Below are positions 17,059 through 26,746 of a stretch of DNA of 64,000 bases, piece by piece. This DNA comes from Methanobacterium bryantii. Lineage in GTDB: Archaea > Methanobacteriota > Methanobacteria > Methanobacteriales > Methanobacteriaceae. How positions within the stretch are numbered: the first letter of the stretch is position 1; the number at the start of each line of letters is the position of its first letter. A program made the position numbers and the translations under genes. The notes under the pieces are model-generated. The model worked only from the letters and a program-made list of their open reading frames with translations, was not told where the DNA came from and did no database searches. The stretch lies in NCBI RefSeq assembly GCF_002287175.1, contig NZ_LMVM01000001.1, positions 1 through 64,000 on the forward strand. The letters are read 5' to 3'.

Positions 17059-19158
17059 TTATTTTGTTTCACGGTTCCAGTGACGGTGCATGGCAATTGC
17101 ATCAATAAAACTTTTAGCAAAATTTTTTATCTGAGTATTGTCAATGGTAGTAACTACGCCTTTATCAGAAGTTATTTCTCCTTTTGAAATTGAAAACCCT
17201 GTTATATCTGATTTTGTAAGTAAATCCACACCTTCACTGACAGCTGCAATGGCTTTACAGTGTTTGAATGCCTCATTTACAAAATGAATTACATCGCCGC
17301 GTTTTTTCAGTGTGTCTACGCTTTCTTTACCTCCAGGTACGTAGACTGCATCGAACTGAGTAGATGCTGTAGAAATGTAATTCCTGTCAACTTCAATTTC
17401 CTGCCCGTTATCTGCTTTGATCATTCCGAGGTACATGGATATGATTTCTGAATTTGCCCCCGCGTCCTTAAGGGCGTCCTTTACATTCACCAATTCATCA
17501 TAATTGAAACCGTTTTCTGCAAGTATGGCTACTTTTCTGGTTTTTACAGTGTTTTTTACTGTATTTTCCATACTGAATGATGGGAAGTTGTCTGCATTGC
17601 TGGAATCTGCACCGTCTGATGGCGGTGAAACACCAACTCCTTTTGCAATTGCTACAGCAAGTCCTTTATCTACATTTGCAAATTGATCCACCATTTTCTG
17701 CCGGACTTCTTTTGACTCCACTTTTCCAACCTCAAAGTGGAAAGCACTGATAATATGCTGCTTTTCAGGCTCAGACATGCTGTTATAAAATGATCTAGCT
17801 TGACTGTAGAAGTCCTTGAATTTATCGCTTCTATCTCTTATTTTTTTACCTTCCACTTTCTCCATGTAATGGACATAGCCTCCATCTTCTTTAGGAACAG
17901 GTTTAGGACAGTTATCTCCCAATGTATTGGGGAAATAACTGGTTTTACCAGTATTAATTGTATGGCGGTGATATCCATCGCGCTGATTATTGTGTACTGG
18001 TGCTAATGGTCTATTTATGGGTATTTCGTGGAAATTGGGACCGCCCAACCTGATAAGTTGCGTATCAATGTATGAAAAGAGCCTGCCCTGTAGAAGGGGG
18101 TCATTACTGAAATCTATTCCCGGGACTACGTTTCCTGGGCAAAATGCCACCTGTTCCACTTCCGCGAAGAAATTGTCTGGTTTTCTATTTAAAACAAGTT
18201 TACCAATCTTTTTAGGAGGTATTAGTTCTTCAGGCCAGTGTTTAGTGGGGTCAAGAATGTCAAAATCAAAGTTGTGTTCGTCCTCTTCTTCAATCATCTG
18301 AACATAAAGCTCGTATTCTGGATAATCGCCGTTATCTATGGCATCATAGAGGTCGCGCCTGTGATAATCTGGATCTTCTCCTCCAAGTTTCATGGACTCG
18401 TCCCAGACTAATGAATGCACTCCAAGTAGTGGTTTCCATATAAATTTGATAAATCTGCCTTTTCCTTCGCTGTTCACGAATCTGAATGTGTTGACGCTGA
18501 AGCCTTCCATCATCCTGTAGCTTCGTGGTATTGCCCTGTCAGACAGTGCCCACATGATCATATGGGTTGTCTCAGGTGCACTTACCACAAAGTCATAAAA
18601 TGTGTCATGGGCAGTGGATGCCTGTGGTATTTCATTGTCTGGTTCAGGTTTAACTGAATGGATTAAGTCAGGGAATTTAATGGCATCCTGTATGAAAAAT
18701 ATGGGTATATTATTGCCTACAATGTCATAATTACCATCTTCTGTATAAAATTTAGTTGCAAAGCCTCTAACATCTCTCGCAGTGTCTGCTGATCCTCTAA
18801 ATCCAGCTACAGTTGAAAATCTCACAAATACTGGTGTTTTCTTTCCAGGTTCTTGGAGGAATTTGGCCATTGTATATTCAGACATTGACTCATAACATTC
18901 AAAATAACCATGTGCACCGGCACCCCTGGCATGTACTATCCTTTCAGGGATCCTTTCATGGTCAAAATGGGTTATTTTTTCCCTGAAGTGAAAATCTTCC
19001 ATCAGTGTTGGTCCTCTTTTCCCTGCTTTTAATGAATCATCAGTGTGGTTTACCTTCACGCCCTGGTCTGTAGTAAGTCCTTTTCCTTCAGGATACTCTC
19101 TAAATTCTTCTAAATCTTCAATTTTGCTTTTTTTATCAATTTTTTCATCTTTATTCAT
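17059..19158 (-). CDS. katE: large-subunit (HPII-type) catalase
   Basis: Haem catalase that converts hydrogen peroxide to water and oxygen. At 699 residues it is a large-subunit, clade 2 enzyme. Active-site His76 lies in VHARGAGAHG, distal Asn149 in VGNNIPIFF, and the haem-ligand Tyr in GRLFSYIDTQLIRLGG (near residue 363). The spacing between His and Asn (73) is the same as in E. coli HPII. After about residue 555 comes the DJ-1/PfpI-like domain typical of large catalases (KVAILAENGFNYDELV, VYVPGGKES). Clade 2 catalases are mainly bacterial, so transfer into this anaerobe is likely. Monocistronic, with a ribosome binding site on the minus strand before the ATG. Confidence 0.93.
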   Translation of the reverse strand: MNKDEKIDKKSKIEDLEEFREYPEGKGLTTDQGVKVNHTDDSLKAGKRGPTLMEDFHFREKITHFDHERIPERIVHARGAGAHGYFECYESMSEYTMAKFLQEPGKKTPVFVRFSTVAGFRGSADTARDVRGFATKFYTEDGNYDIVGNNIPIFFIQDAIKFPDLIHSVKPEPDNEIPQASTAHDTFYDFVVSAPETTHMIMWALSDRAIPRSYRMMEGFSVNTFRFVNSEGKGRFIKFIWKPLLGVHSLVWDESMKLGGEDPDYHRRDLYDAIDNGDYPEYELYVQMIEEEDEHNFDFDILDPTKHWPEELIPPKKIGKLVLNRKPDNFFAEVEQVAFCPGNVVPGIDFSNDPLLQGRLFSYIDTQLIRLGGPNFHEIPINRPLAPVHNNQRDGYHRHTINTGKTSYFPNTLGDNCPKPVPKEDGGYVHYMEKVEGKKIRDRSDKFKDFYSQARSFYNSMSEPEKQHIISAFHFEVGKVESKEVRQKMVDQFANVDKGLAVAIAKGVGVSPPSDGADSSNADNFPSFSMENTVKNTVKTRKVAILAENGFNYDELVNVKDALKDAGANSEIISMYLGMIKADNGQEIEVDRNYISTASTQFDAVYVPGGKESVDTLKKRGDVIHFVNEAFKHCKAIAAVSEGVDLLTKSDITGFSISKGEITSDKGVVTTIDNTQIKNFAKSFIDAIAMHRHWNRETK

Positions 19159-19485
19159 TATATCCCTCGTTACAAAGGTTAAAATAAATTGTTAGAACTG
19201 AAATTTTTTTTTAATTATTATTTATTTATGTAATAATTAATATAAAAAATTTAATACTAGTTGGGTGCAACTAAAAATTTAAAAATAAAATTTAGGGGGA
19301 TAACTTTAAAATTAAATTGGTGATGTGGCAGTAAACAAGATTTAAATTTATTAATCAAAGATTTTAGCAAATTTTGTAAGTTAACATCTTTTTTAATTAA
19401 AATTAAGTTTTAAATTAATTGAAATAGATATTTTAAGCCACAGGATCATTTACTATACTGGATTAATAATCAAAATAAAGAATAC
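19159..19485. other. AT-rich intergenic region
   Basis: It holds the upstream region of the catalase gene and the end of the lipoprotein gene. No hairpin, repeat or extra gene was recognised. Confidence 0.35.
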
Positions 19486-19887
19486 TTAAAATATATGGCT
19501 TATAGAAACAGTTCCAAATGATTCATTAGTGCTCTGACTTTCAATAACTTTATTTCCTTGAAATATTTGTACCCGTAAAGGCAATGTGCTGTTATCCGTT
19601 TTTCTAAAAGTAACTGATACTGTACCTGGATTTGGGCCTAAATTATAATTATTGCTGGAAGTTCCCTGCACCGTTCTATTTCCAGTATTGTCTGAAATAG
19701 TACCATTCCATGATCCTTGATAAGCTACAGTTACAATCACATTTGGGGTAAAAGAGCTGTTGTTTGTACTTGGAGATTGATTGGTATTATTTCCTGTAGA
19801 ATTATTTTGTGTATTAACACAGCCAGATGCAAAAATCACCAGAAGAAAAATAAGTATTATAGATAAATATTTGCTGATTCTGCTCAA
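19486..19887 (-). CDS. hypothetical secreted lipoprotein
   Basis: A 133-residue exported protein. The hydrophobic signal (YLSIILIFLLVIFASGC) ends in a lipobox-like ASGC, so Cys23 is probably lipid-anchored. An Asn/Ser/Thr-rich linker follows (about 25-48), typical of a glycosylated stalk, then a beta-rich domain of about 85 residues with TVAYQGSWNGTIS and VSVTFRKTDNS. I do not recognise the domain. Several N-x-S/T sequons could be used by the AglB encoded at 35.7 kb. Minus strand, alone. Confidence 0.65.
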   Translation of the reverse strand: MSRISKYLSIILIFLLVIFASGCVNTQNNSTGNNTNQSPSTNNSSFTPNVIVTVAYQGSWNGTISDNTGNRTVQGTSSNNYNLGPNPGTVSVTFRKTDNSTLPLRVQIFQGNKVIESQSTNESFGTVSISHIF

Positions 19888-20303
19888 CTAATCACTCCCT
19901 GCATAATCAGTATGTTTAAAAAATTATTAATATTTTTCTGTAAGTTATGAAATCTGGAGTTTAATTATTCCCCACTTACTCAATAAAATTTATTCCAGGT
20001 ATAAACTGGTGACTTCCTATTATTTGGAGTTAGTAGGGGTTGTTGTAGATTCTAATATTACAAACTACCAAAATGAAGATAATTCACTTGATTAAATATG
20101 TTATATAAACTCCCAAATGAGTTATTTGACAAAAACTTGATAGAAAAAGTACTTACATTATAAATCTCTAAATAACTAAGCCAAATTAAGAAGAATTGTA
20201 AGATTGCCGCTATGTGTCATGCATCAACCACCACTAACGCCAATGGAATAATAAAGCTTTAAATATCACCTATTAAATATAACAAACTTAAGGGGATATT
20301 AAA
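19888..20303. other. divergent promoter region of two secreted-protein genes
   Basis: No gene seen. GGGG before 20304 and a purine-rich run before the lipoprotein ATG are the ribosome binding sites. A candidate TATA run (TTAAATAT) lies near 20271. Confidence 0.35.
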
Positions 20304-20936
20304 ATGAAACAAAAAATTATAATACTGGCAATTGCGCTGATAACAGCATTTCTTTTAATGGGATCTGCATCAGCAGCGACATTCACACTACTTGGTAGTG
20401 ATTCAGAAGTAAGTTATTCTAATAGTGCTAATACATTTAATGTTTATCTTAACGCTTACTGTGGGTATGTTTCAACATATGGCTATAAACAAATATCTTC
20501 AATAAGAATCACAGATATTTACGGCTTAAAGGCAACGTTAACACGGAACGTAGATTTTACAAGTACTAAAAATAGTTATGGTTACACTACTTCTGTTGAT
20601 ATTAATCAGGATGAACTTGGTTTGTCTCCATTAAAAAGAATAGAAGTGAATTTCATTAAACAATCGGATTTAAGGATAGCTGCAACTAAAAAAAGTGGTA
20701 ATTATTATTATATCACAGTGAAAAATTATGGTGATGCGACGGCCCGAAGCAGTTACCTGGGTACTTCTATATACTCCCATAAAACTATGAAAACTTATAT
20801 TCCTTCTCTAAAACCAGGTCAATATAAAACAGTCAAAATATACGTCAAATCTTATTACTCCAAAACATTTAAAGCAGACTGCACCAATTTAGTCAATGAA
20901 ATATATGAATATAACAACGTTAAATATAGAACCTAA
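20304..20936 (+). CDS. secreted protein with CARDB-like domain
   Basis: A 210-residue exported protein. The signal peptide (hydrophobic core IIILAIALITAFLLMG, cleavage near SASAA) is followed by a Ser/Tyr/Asn-rich beta domain and, from about residue 125, a CARDB-like Ig fold recognisable by YYYITVKNYGDATARSSYLG, the LKPGQYKTVKIYV strand and the closing VNEIYEYNNV. CARDB domains occur in archaeal surface adhesin-like proteins. Alone on the plus strand with a GGGGATA ribosome binding site. Confidence 0.7.
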   Translation: MKQKIIILAIALITAFLLMGSASAATFTLLGSDSEVSYSNSANTFNVYLNAYCGYVSTYGYKQISSIRITDIYGLKATLTRNVDFTSTKNSYGYTTSVDINQDELGLSPLKRIEVNFIKQSDLRIAATKKSGNYYYITVKNYGDATARSSYLGTSIYSHKTMKTYIPSLKPGQYKTVKIYVKSYYSKTFKADCTNLVNEIYEYNNVKYRT

Positions 20937-21116
20937 AACTTTAATCTCTTCTTTTTTATCATTTTTAACATAGTCTATATTATGTATTACAATCTATTTA
21001 TTGGCAATATTCTACTTATATTCAATTTTTGTATTCTTGTGTTTAATTAAAAGATTGATATATGGGTTTTAGCCGGAAAAAACTTAGATCAAGCTTATTT
21101 TGTACAGGTGTAAAGT

Positions 21117-23774
21117 TTATGAATGTACTCCCCTGAGGAAGTTTCCAGTTGTTATTCCACCTAAAGAGATCTTTTTAACTTTATTTTTTAAAGCATTAAG
21201 TTCACGTTTTGATTTTTGGTCCTTCTTAGCCCCGATCTCAATGGCTTTTTTATAAATATGGCTCATATCATGGGCATATTTTTGGGTTCTGCCTCTTGCA
21301 TCGATTATAACTGTATCAATGCCAATTTTAGAAATTTGAGGCATATAGTCTACCAAACACAACTCCACTGAGTTTAAAATATGGGTCCTGCATTCGTTAT
21401 CTAATCTTATTGGGAATAAATGGTTTTTAGTATCTTCAATTCCCATAAATGATTTTTCAGCATTTTTATTTTTAAGAACTTTATCTCCTGCAATATGGGG
21501 AATGCAGTCTTTAGAAACTATAGATTCCAGATTTCCCTGTACTAAAAGTTCTAAATTTGAATCAATTCCTCTAGTTTGAATATTGAAAGCAAGCATTTTA
21601 ATCTCATCTTTTGAAAGCTCGGGAGATACAGTAAAATTACTAAAAATGTTTTGCAGTTCTTCAACTGATTTATAATTCCATATATTAAGTCCTGCAGATG
21701 CAAAAAGATTAATCTGAGAATTGAGATTTAACATAACTTCTGCAGCTCCAATAGAATCGGTCATGACTCCATTAATCCCTGCATTAAAAGCTTTAGCTAA
21801 AAAAGAATTTAAAGAGGTTAAATAACGGCTTGAAGTAATTTTAGGCAATTTTAAGATTAATTCGGTATTTGTATTTTTACAGATCGACACAGCTTCATTG
21901 ATTAAATTTAAGGTTGATGCGGTATTTAAATTAGAGTTGCAGTTCAATACTGCATTTCCTGTAAATGGGTCAAAATAAATTCTATCGCATTTCCCACTGG
22001 CGGCACCTTTTAGGATATCTAGATCGTCGGCATATACAGCTAAACTAATTGATTTTTTATCTAATTTAATATTATTTGCTTTTGTGTCCAGTTGAGGGAG
22101 CAACTTGTTCAATTTATCATGTGCTTCTTTCATTTTATTTTTACTTGGAAAGGATGCGGAAATTAATTTTTCTTCTATTTTTTCAAATAGTTCCCTGCGG
22201 AGCTTGTTTAATTCACTGACTGGTGCAAAAAAGCCCCCGGGATAATGTATATTCATATTTTTTATATCAAAGGGGGTGCCTCCAGTTTTTCTAAACTGCT
22301 TTTCAATTATTTCTTCAGTTACGGGTTTTTTAACGGCAGCTTCCATTTTAAAATCAGGAACTAATTTCAGATCAATTAAAGCATTATCTGGACCATTAAA
22401 TTTACTCTGGAGCGATATAGAGCCATTATTTTCTATAAATATATCTAAATTGATTTTTATCTGATGTTTATCATCACTAATTATTTTTTGAGCTTTATCC
22501 AGCAGTGATTTCCTGCGTGTTATATAAACTAAAGTTCCAGGTTTTAACGGACGTTGAACAGTGAACGTAGCTTTATTTTTATAAATAGCTGGAGATTCAT
22601 GTATTACCATACCATAATCGTTTTTATTTTGATCTTTATTTATAAAAACGATGCCGTCTCCTTTTTCAGGGATAATTTGATTTTTAATTTCAATTACAAC
22701 TTCTTTATCTTTCTTCTTGTAATCAGTGACAGGCCCGATGTAAACTCCTCTGTTTCCCGGACGGTCCCGGCTCATTACTGAGCTTTCGTCTTTTTCTAAA
22801 AGGTACCCTCCTGTAAAATCACGGTTAAATGCTAATTTAAGGTCATCAATATCTCTTTTTCTAGGCTTCCATCTTCCTTTTTTAATAGAATCCAGTGCTT
22901 TTCTATAGGTGCTCACAACAACTGCCACATATTCTGGAGACCTCATTCTGCCCTCAATTTTGAGTGAACTTACAGATGATTTTGATATTTTATCAAGATA
23001 TTCGTAAATAGCTAAATCACGTGTCGATAATAAATATTTCTCTTTAGTTTTCACTTCAAAAATCTTTGATTTTTGATGTTCGATAATGCTTTGCATTATC
23101 TCAACTTTAGTTGTATTAATGGGCCTGCCGTATTCATCTTTTTTGCCTAGAATTAGATCATATGGTTTCCTGCACGGCTGTGCGCACATACCCCTGTTTC
23201 CACTGCGCCCGCCGATAAATGAAGATAAAAGGCACTGTCCTGAATAGGAGTAACATAGAGCTCCATGTGCAAATATTTCAAGTTCTATTTCTCTGGGTTC
23301 AATATTTTTGTTGATTTCATCTATTTCTGCCAGTTTCATTTCCCTTGCAAGCACCACTCGTTTGAATCCAAATTCTGCTGCCCATTTAACTCCTTCAGTG
23401 TTGTGAATTGTCATTTGCGTGGATGCATGGAGGTTAAGATCTGGAACAAGCTCTTTTGCAATATGTGCAACGCCAATATCTTGAACTAAAATTGCATCTA
23501 CTCCACTTTCATATAAAAATAATAAGTATTTAGCTAAATCTGGAAGTTCATGGTCTTTAATGAGAGTATTAACTGTTACATAAACTTTTACGCCCCTTAA
23601 ATGGGCGTAATGAACAGCTTCTTTTAAATCTGTGTTATCAAAATTAGCTGCATAATGCCGTGCCCCAAACTGTTTCCCTGCAAGGTATACGGCATCTGCC
23701 CCTGCATTTACAGCTGCTTTCAGCGATTCCATAGATCCTGCAGGTGCCAGTAGTTCTGGTATTTTTATTTTCAT
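21117..23774 (-). CDS. U32 family peptidase
   Basis: An 885-residue U32-family protein with an N-terminal TIM-barrel-like domain (PELLAPAGSMESLKAAVNAG, then GADAVYLAG) and the family signature EIFAHGALCYSYSGQCLLS plus the conserved NRGMCAQPCRKPY. The four clustered Cys residues are those proposed to hold an iron-sulfur cluster in relatives that hydroxylate RNA bases (RlhA, TrhP). After about residue 400 comes the long C-terminal part usual in methanogen forms, ending in a second barrel-like segment. Despite the name, an RNA-modifying role is more likely than proteolysis, but that is inference. Confidence 0.85.
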   Translation of the reverse strand: MKIKIPELLAPAGSMESLKAAVNAGADAVYLAGKQFGARHYAANFDNTDLKEAVHYAHLRGVKVYVTVNTLIKDHELPDLAKYLLFLYESGVDAILVQDIGVAHIAKELVPDLNLHASTQMTIHNTEGVKWAAEFGFKRVVLAREMKLAEIDEINKNIEPREIELEIFAHGALCYSYSGQCLLSSFIGGRSGNRGMCAQPCRKPYDLILGKKDEYGRPINTTKVEIMQSIIEHQKSKIFEVKTKEKYLLSTRDLAIYEYLDKISKSSVSSLKIEGRMRSPEYVAVVVSTYRKALDSIKKGRWKPRKRDIDDLKLAFNRDFTGGYLLEKDESSVMSRDRPGNRGVYIGPVTDYKKKDKEVVIEIKNQIIPEKGDGIVFINKDQNKNDYGMVIHESPAIYKNKATFTVQRPLKPGTLVYITRRKSLLDKAQKIISDDKHQIKINLDIFIENNGSISLQSKFNGPDNALIDLKLVPDFKMEAAVKKPVTEEIIEKQFRKTGGTPFDIKNMNIHYPGGFFAPVSELNKLRRELFEKIEEKLISASFPSKNKMKEAHDKLNKLLPQLDTKANNIKLDKKSISLAVYADDLDILKGAASGKCDRIYFDPFTGNAVLNCNSNLNTASTLNLINEAVSICKNTNTELILKLPKITSSRYLTSLNSFLAKAFNAGINGVMTDSIGAAEVMLNLNSQINLFASAGLNIWNYKSVEELQNIFSNFTVSPELSKDEIKMLAFNIQTRGIDSNLELLVQGNLESIVSKDCIPHIAGDKVLKNKNAEKSFMGIEDTKNHLFPIRLDNECRTHILNSVELCLVDYMPQISKIGIDTVIIDARGRTQKYAHDMSHIYKKAIEIGAKKDQKSKRELNALKNKVKKISLGGITTGNFLRGVHS

Positions 23775-23950
23775 TGTATTTCTCCGGGTAAACGTAAATA
23801 ACTGGACTATTAATCAGAAATAATTTCAAAAATAAATTTTAGTAGTACAGTAGTTTATCTAGTTTTAGATAATTATACTTTTAATGCCAAATGTGTAAAC
23901 AGATCCTTGAGCTCAAACTATATTTAGGATTATGGAAATAATTAACCAGT

Positions 23951-24526
23951 ATGTATATATGTTTAGAAGGCATTGACGGGTCGGGAAAATCAACACAGAT
24001 TCTTCTTCTTGAAGAATGGCTTAATAAATGTGGATTTGAAGTTATGAGAGTTTTTGAACCCACTGATTCTGATATTGGGAGATTAATAAGGAAAATGCTC
24101 AGGGATCCTGACGCAACTGGAGAAAATTTCCAGAAAACCCTGGCCCTCTTATTTGCTGCCGACCGCATGGTACTTATGGATGAAATCGAGGCTGCAGAAC
24201 AATCAGGCAAAATTGTAATAAGTGACAGGTGTTTTTATTCGAGTATTGTTTATCAAAATGACCCTTCATGGCTTTATGAATTAAATAAATTCGTCAAAAT
24301 ACCGGACATGGTAATATTGCTTGATCTGGATGTTGAAACTGCCCTTAAACGGTGTGATGGTAAAGATAGTTTTGAGAATAAGGCTTTTCTTGAGAAAATC
24401 AGGGAAAGGTATCTTGAACTTGCTCGGAAGAATGATTTCTTTGTTATAAATGCAAATAATGGGATCAACAAAATCTGTGAGGACATAAAGAAGGTAATTT
24501 CTCCTAAAATTGGTAGATGCATCTAG
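23951..24526 (+). CDS. tmk: thymidylate kinase
   Basis: Phosphorylates dTMP to dTDP in dTTP synthesis. 191 residues, the usual family length. P-loop GIDGSGKST is at residues 8-16, the dTMP-binding segment is FEPTDSDIGRLIR, the DR motif is ISDRCFYSSIVYQ, and the LID region is reduced (RCDGKDSFENK). No membrane or signal sequence. It is read divergently from the U32 gene; the ATG follows a short AT-rich spacer without a strong ribosome binding site, so it may be leaderless. Confidence 0.93.
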   Translation: MYICLEGIDGSGKSTQILLLEEWLNKCGFEVMRVFEPTDSDIGRLIRKMLRDPDATGENFQKTLALLFAADRMVLMDEIEAAEQSGKIVISDRCFYSSIVYQNDPSWLYELNKFVKIPDMVILLDLDVETALKRCDGKDSFENKAFLEKIRERYLELARKNDFFVINANNGINKICEDIKKVISPKIGRCI

Positions 24527-24683
24527 TTAAACATAATAGTGTGGTATATTAATTATAAATCTATTCTACTGGAATTGTAATATGCACAAAAATTAAGTAT
24601 TATTTAAATCATAAATATCATTTGTACAAAAATCAAGCTCTAATGAAATTCTGAGTTTATTTACTATTTACGGAGAAACAAGC

Positions 24684-25127
24684 ATGGTAAATGAAGATGA
24701 ACTTACAGATATGATAGTTAATATGGATTTAGAGAAGGTTCAAGGCCCTAAAGATATCTGGGAAAAGAAGATTGATCTTGATGACGGCAGATCTTTAGTT
24801 GTGGGCTATGAGGAGGAGTCTAAAGTCTGTCAGGGCTTAACTAAAGATTTAACCAGTGGAATGGATGAGGAAAAATGTGCTATTACTTACAGCTGGTACT
24901 GGGAAGTTAGAGACTCTGAAACTTGGGGTATTATTTATGAAAATCATGATACTGATTTAAGTTTTTGTTCTGAAGATTTACAAAGAGCCTGGAGTGATGA
25001 GAGCACCTTTGAAGATATTGGTGATGTTCCAGGAACTGAACTCTGCACATGGAGCGATCAAAACGGTATAGATGACATCGTAGAGGATATAATTGATGAT
25101 ATTCGAGATGTTGTAAAAATTCAATAA
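24684..25127 (+). CDS. hypothetical acidic protein
   Basis: A 147-residue, very acidic soluble protein. It contains four Cys (in KVCQGL, EKCAITY, FCSED and ELCTWSD) and several Trp in SWYWEVRDSETWG. No known family comes to mind. The start ATG at 24684 is preceded by an ACGGAG ribosome binding site. Acidic C-terminus DDIVEDIIDDIRDVV is likely a helix. It stands alone after thymidylate kinase. Function unknown. Confidence 0.55.
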   Translation: MVNEDELTDMIVNMDLEKVQGPKDIWEKKIDLDDGRSLVVGYEEESKVCQGLTKDLTSGMDEEKCAITYSWYWEVRDSETWGIIYENHDTDLSFCSEDLQRAWSDESTFEDIGDVPGTELCTWSDQNGIDDIVEDIIDDIRDVVKIQ

Positions 25128-25170
25128 AAATAAGCGTGTATCTTGATAATTCAAGATTCTAAATTTAAAC

Positions 25171-25230
25171 TAATAAGTTTAAAGGATAATTATTTTTTAT
25201 CCATTAATTTTTTTATTTGCTGGTTTAAAC
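25171..25230 (-). pseudogene. duplicated 3' end of the next small gene
   Basis: Bases 25171-25230 match 25274-25333 without gaps at 55 of 60 positions, the first 32 being identical. The second copy is the genuine end of the 66-residue gene (25293-25493) plus its downstream T-rich sequence; the first copy could encode LNQQIKKLMDKK before its stop, against LNQRIKELEDKK in the real gene. It is a tandem duplication of a gene end at a 103-base period. Confidence 0.7.
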
Positions 25231-25292
25231 TCATTTATAAGTGTGTAAGTAGTCCGAATTATTAAATTTTAACTAATAAGTTTAAAGGATAA

Positions 25293-25493
25293 TTATTTTT
25301 TATCCTCTAATTCTTTTATTCTCTGGTTTAAACCCCTGATGATAATGTCCTGTGCACCTTCAAGGTCCTGTTTTTCACCGACAATTACAGGTCCTTGTTC
25401 AGTCTGTTTAAATTCTAATTTGTCGTATTTTTCCATAACTTCTTCCACCAATTTTGATGGGGTTCCTGGAGGTATTCTCATTTCATATTCCAT
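25293..25493 (-). CDS. small conserved protein downstream of tyrS
   Basis: A 66-residue charged protein with no signal or membrane segment. N-terminal MRIPPGTPSKLVEEVMEKY suggests helix, the middle EFKQTEQGPVIVGEK suggests two strands, and the end DIIIRGLNQRIKELEDKK is a helix. It begins only 8 bases after the tyrS stop on the same strand, so the two are almost certainly co-transcribed and perhaps translationally coupled. Its 3' end is duplicated downstream. I do not know its function. Confidence 0.65.
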   Translation of the reverse strand: MEYEMRIPPGTPSKLVEEVMEKYDKLEFKQTEQGPVIVGEKQDLEGAQDIIIRGLNQRIKELEDKK

Positions 25494-25501
25494 AAAATCA
25501 C

Positions 25502-26458
25502 CTATTCAAAATAGTTCCTTACAGGTTCTAAAATTTCAATTAATTCCTTTGTTACTGTATTTTTGAGGTCAAGAGGGTGTAATTTTCCATCTTTATATGA
25601 CTCTAAAAGCTCATTGTAACTTAATTCAAGATTTCCTCCAAATTTAGGAGGTCTTTCAATTAACATGGTGTCTTTATGGTCATATATGAAGTGTTTTGCT
25701 ATTTCAATTATTGGATTTCCTTCCACTTCTCCTGCTGGGCAGAAACTGTTTTTAATCTTCTTTTTTATAGTTTCGGGAGAATCATCGATAGCTATGAAAT
25801 TTTCTTTACTTGAAGACATTTTTTCCGAGCCGTCAGTTCCATGGAGAAGTGGTGTGTGGATTATAACTGGTACAGAAGATCCTACTTTCGGTAGGTTTTC
25901 CCTTGCAAGCATATGTATTTTTCTCTGTTCCATTCCACCAAGTGCAACATCAACATCTAAAAATAGCATGTCTATAACCTGCATAAGAGGATATATTACT
26001 TCTGCAACGCGGTGATCAGTTTCATGTCTTGTTATCTGTGCCATACTTCGTTTTGCACGTGCAAGGGTAGTTGAAAGTGCAAGCTGGTACATTTTACAGG
26101 TGTATTCTTCTGATGTTTGGAAACTGGAACCCAAAATGAATTCAGTTTCTTCACTTAACCCAAAGGCAAGGAAACATTTCCTCATGTAATCTGCAATTTC
26201 CTTAATTTCTTCAAGGCTTCCCTTTTCATTTAAATATGCATGAAGGTCTGCAAGAAGAATTTTAATTTTGAACCCTGCTTTCTGCAGGTCTATCATCTTT
26301 TTAACGGTGATAGCATGTCCAAGATGGACTTTTCCCGAGGGTTCATAACCGATATAAGCTACAGGAGAATCTTTTTGAAGTTTTTCTTTAAGTTCATCGT
26401 GGGATATTATTTCCAGTGTTCCTCTTTCTATCATGTCTATTGTATTATCTATGTCCAT
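25502..26458 (-). CDS. tyrS: tyrosyl-tRNA synthetase
   Basis: Charges tRNA-Tyr with tyrosine. At 318 residues it is the short archaeal/eukaryotic type. The class I HIGH-like motif is GYEPSGKVHLGHA (about 37-49) and the KMSKS-like motif is SEKMSSSKEN (about 212-221). Tyrosine recognition residues lie in the conserved QVIDMLFLDVDVALGGMEQRK. The C-terminal anticodon-binding region is compact. It heads a two-gene unit with the 66-residue gene. Confidence 0.95.
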   Translation of the reverse strand: MDIDNTIDMIERGTLEIISHDELKEKLQKDSPVAYIGYEPSGKVHLGHAITVKKMIDLQKAGFKIKILLADLHAYLNEKGSLEEIKEIADYMRKCFLAFGLSEETEFILGSSFQTSEEYTCKMYQLALSTTLARAKRSMAQITRHETDHRVAEVIYPLMQVIDMLFLDVDVALGGMEQRKIHMLARENLPKVGSSVPVIIHTPLLHGTDGSEKMSSSKENFIAIDDSPETIKKKIKNSFCPAGEVEGNPIIEIAKHFIYDHKDTMLIERPPKFGGNLELSYNELLESYKDGKLHPLDLKNTVTKELIEILEPVRNYFE

Positions 26459-26565
26459 TATATCACCGTAAATTATCTAAAAATGAATTTTATCATTATG
26501 ATTGAAAATCAGATAATTTATTAATATTTAAATTATCACTTTGCACATTTAAATATTTTTATAGT

Positions 26566-26746
26566 GAATGACCAAATATTTGACCAATTATTTAATAAAA
26601 TAATTTTTTATGTGTTTTAATCCTCTAAAAAATATTTTCAATATTTTTTGGGGTTTCGGAAAATTAGAAATTTTCCTCAAATTAAAGATGTAAATTTAAT
26701 TAATTACCTAAATTTATAAGTTTAAAAAGTTACTCATTCACTATAA
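26566..26746. repeat. dispersed repeat, copy 1
   Basis: Two blocks, GAATGACCAAATATTT (26566-26581) and TATAAGTTTAAAAAGTTAC followed by TCATTCACTATAA (26715-26746), recur in the same order and orientation at 62481-62597. The second block overlaps the last codons of the NMD3 gene. Confidence 0.55.

Noticed and set aside
17990..18301. 103-codon plus-strand frame inside the catalase gene
   Set aside because: It lies opposite a clearly conserved catalase region and has no independent support.
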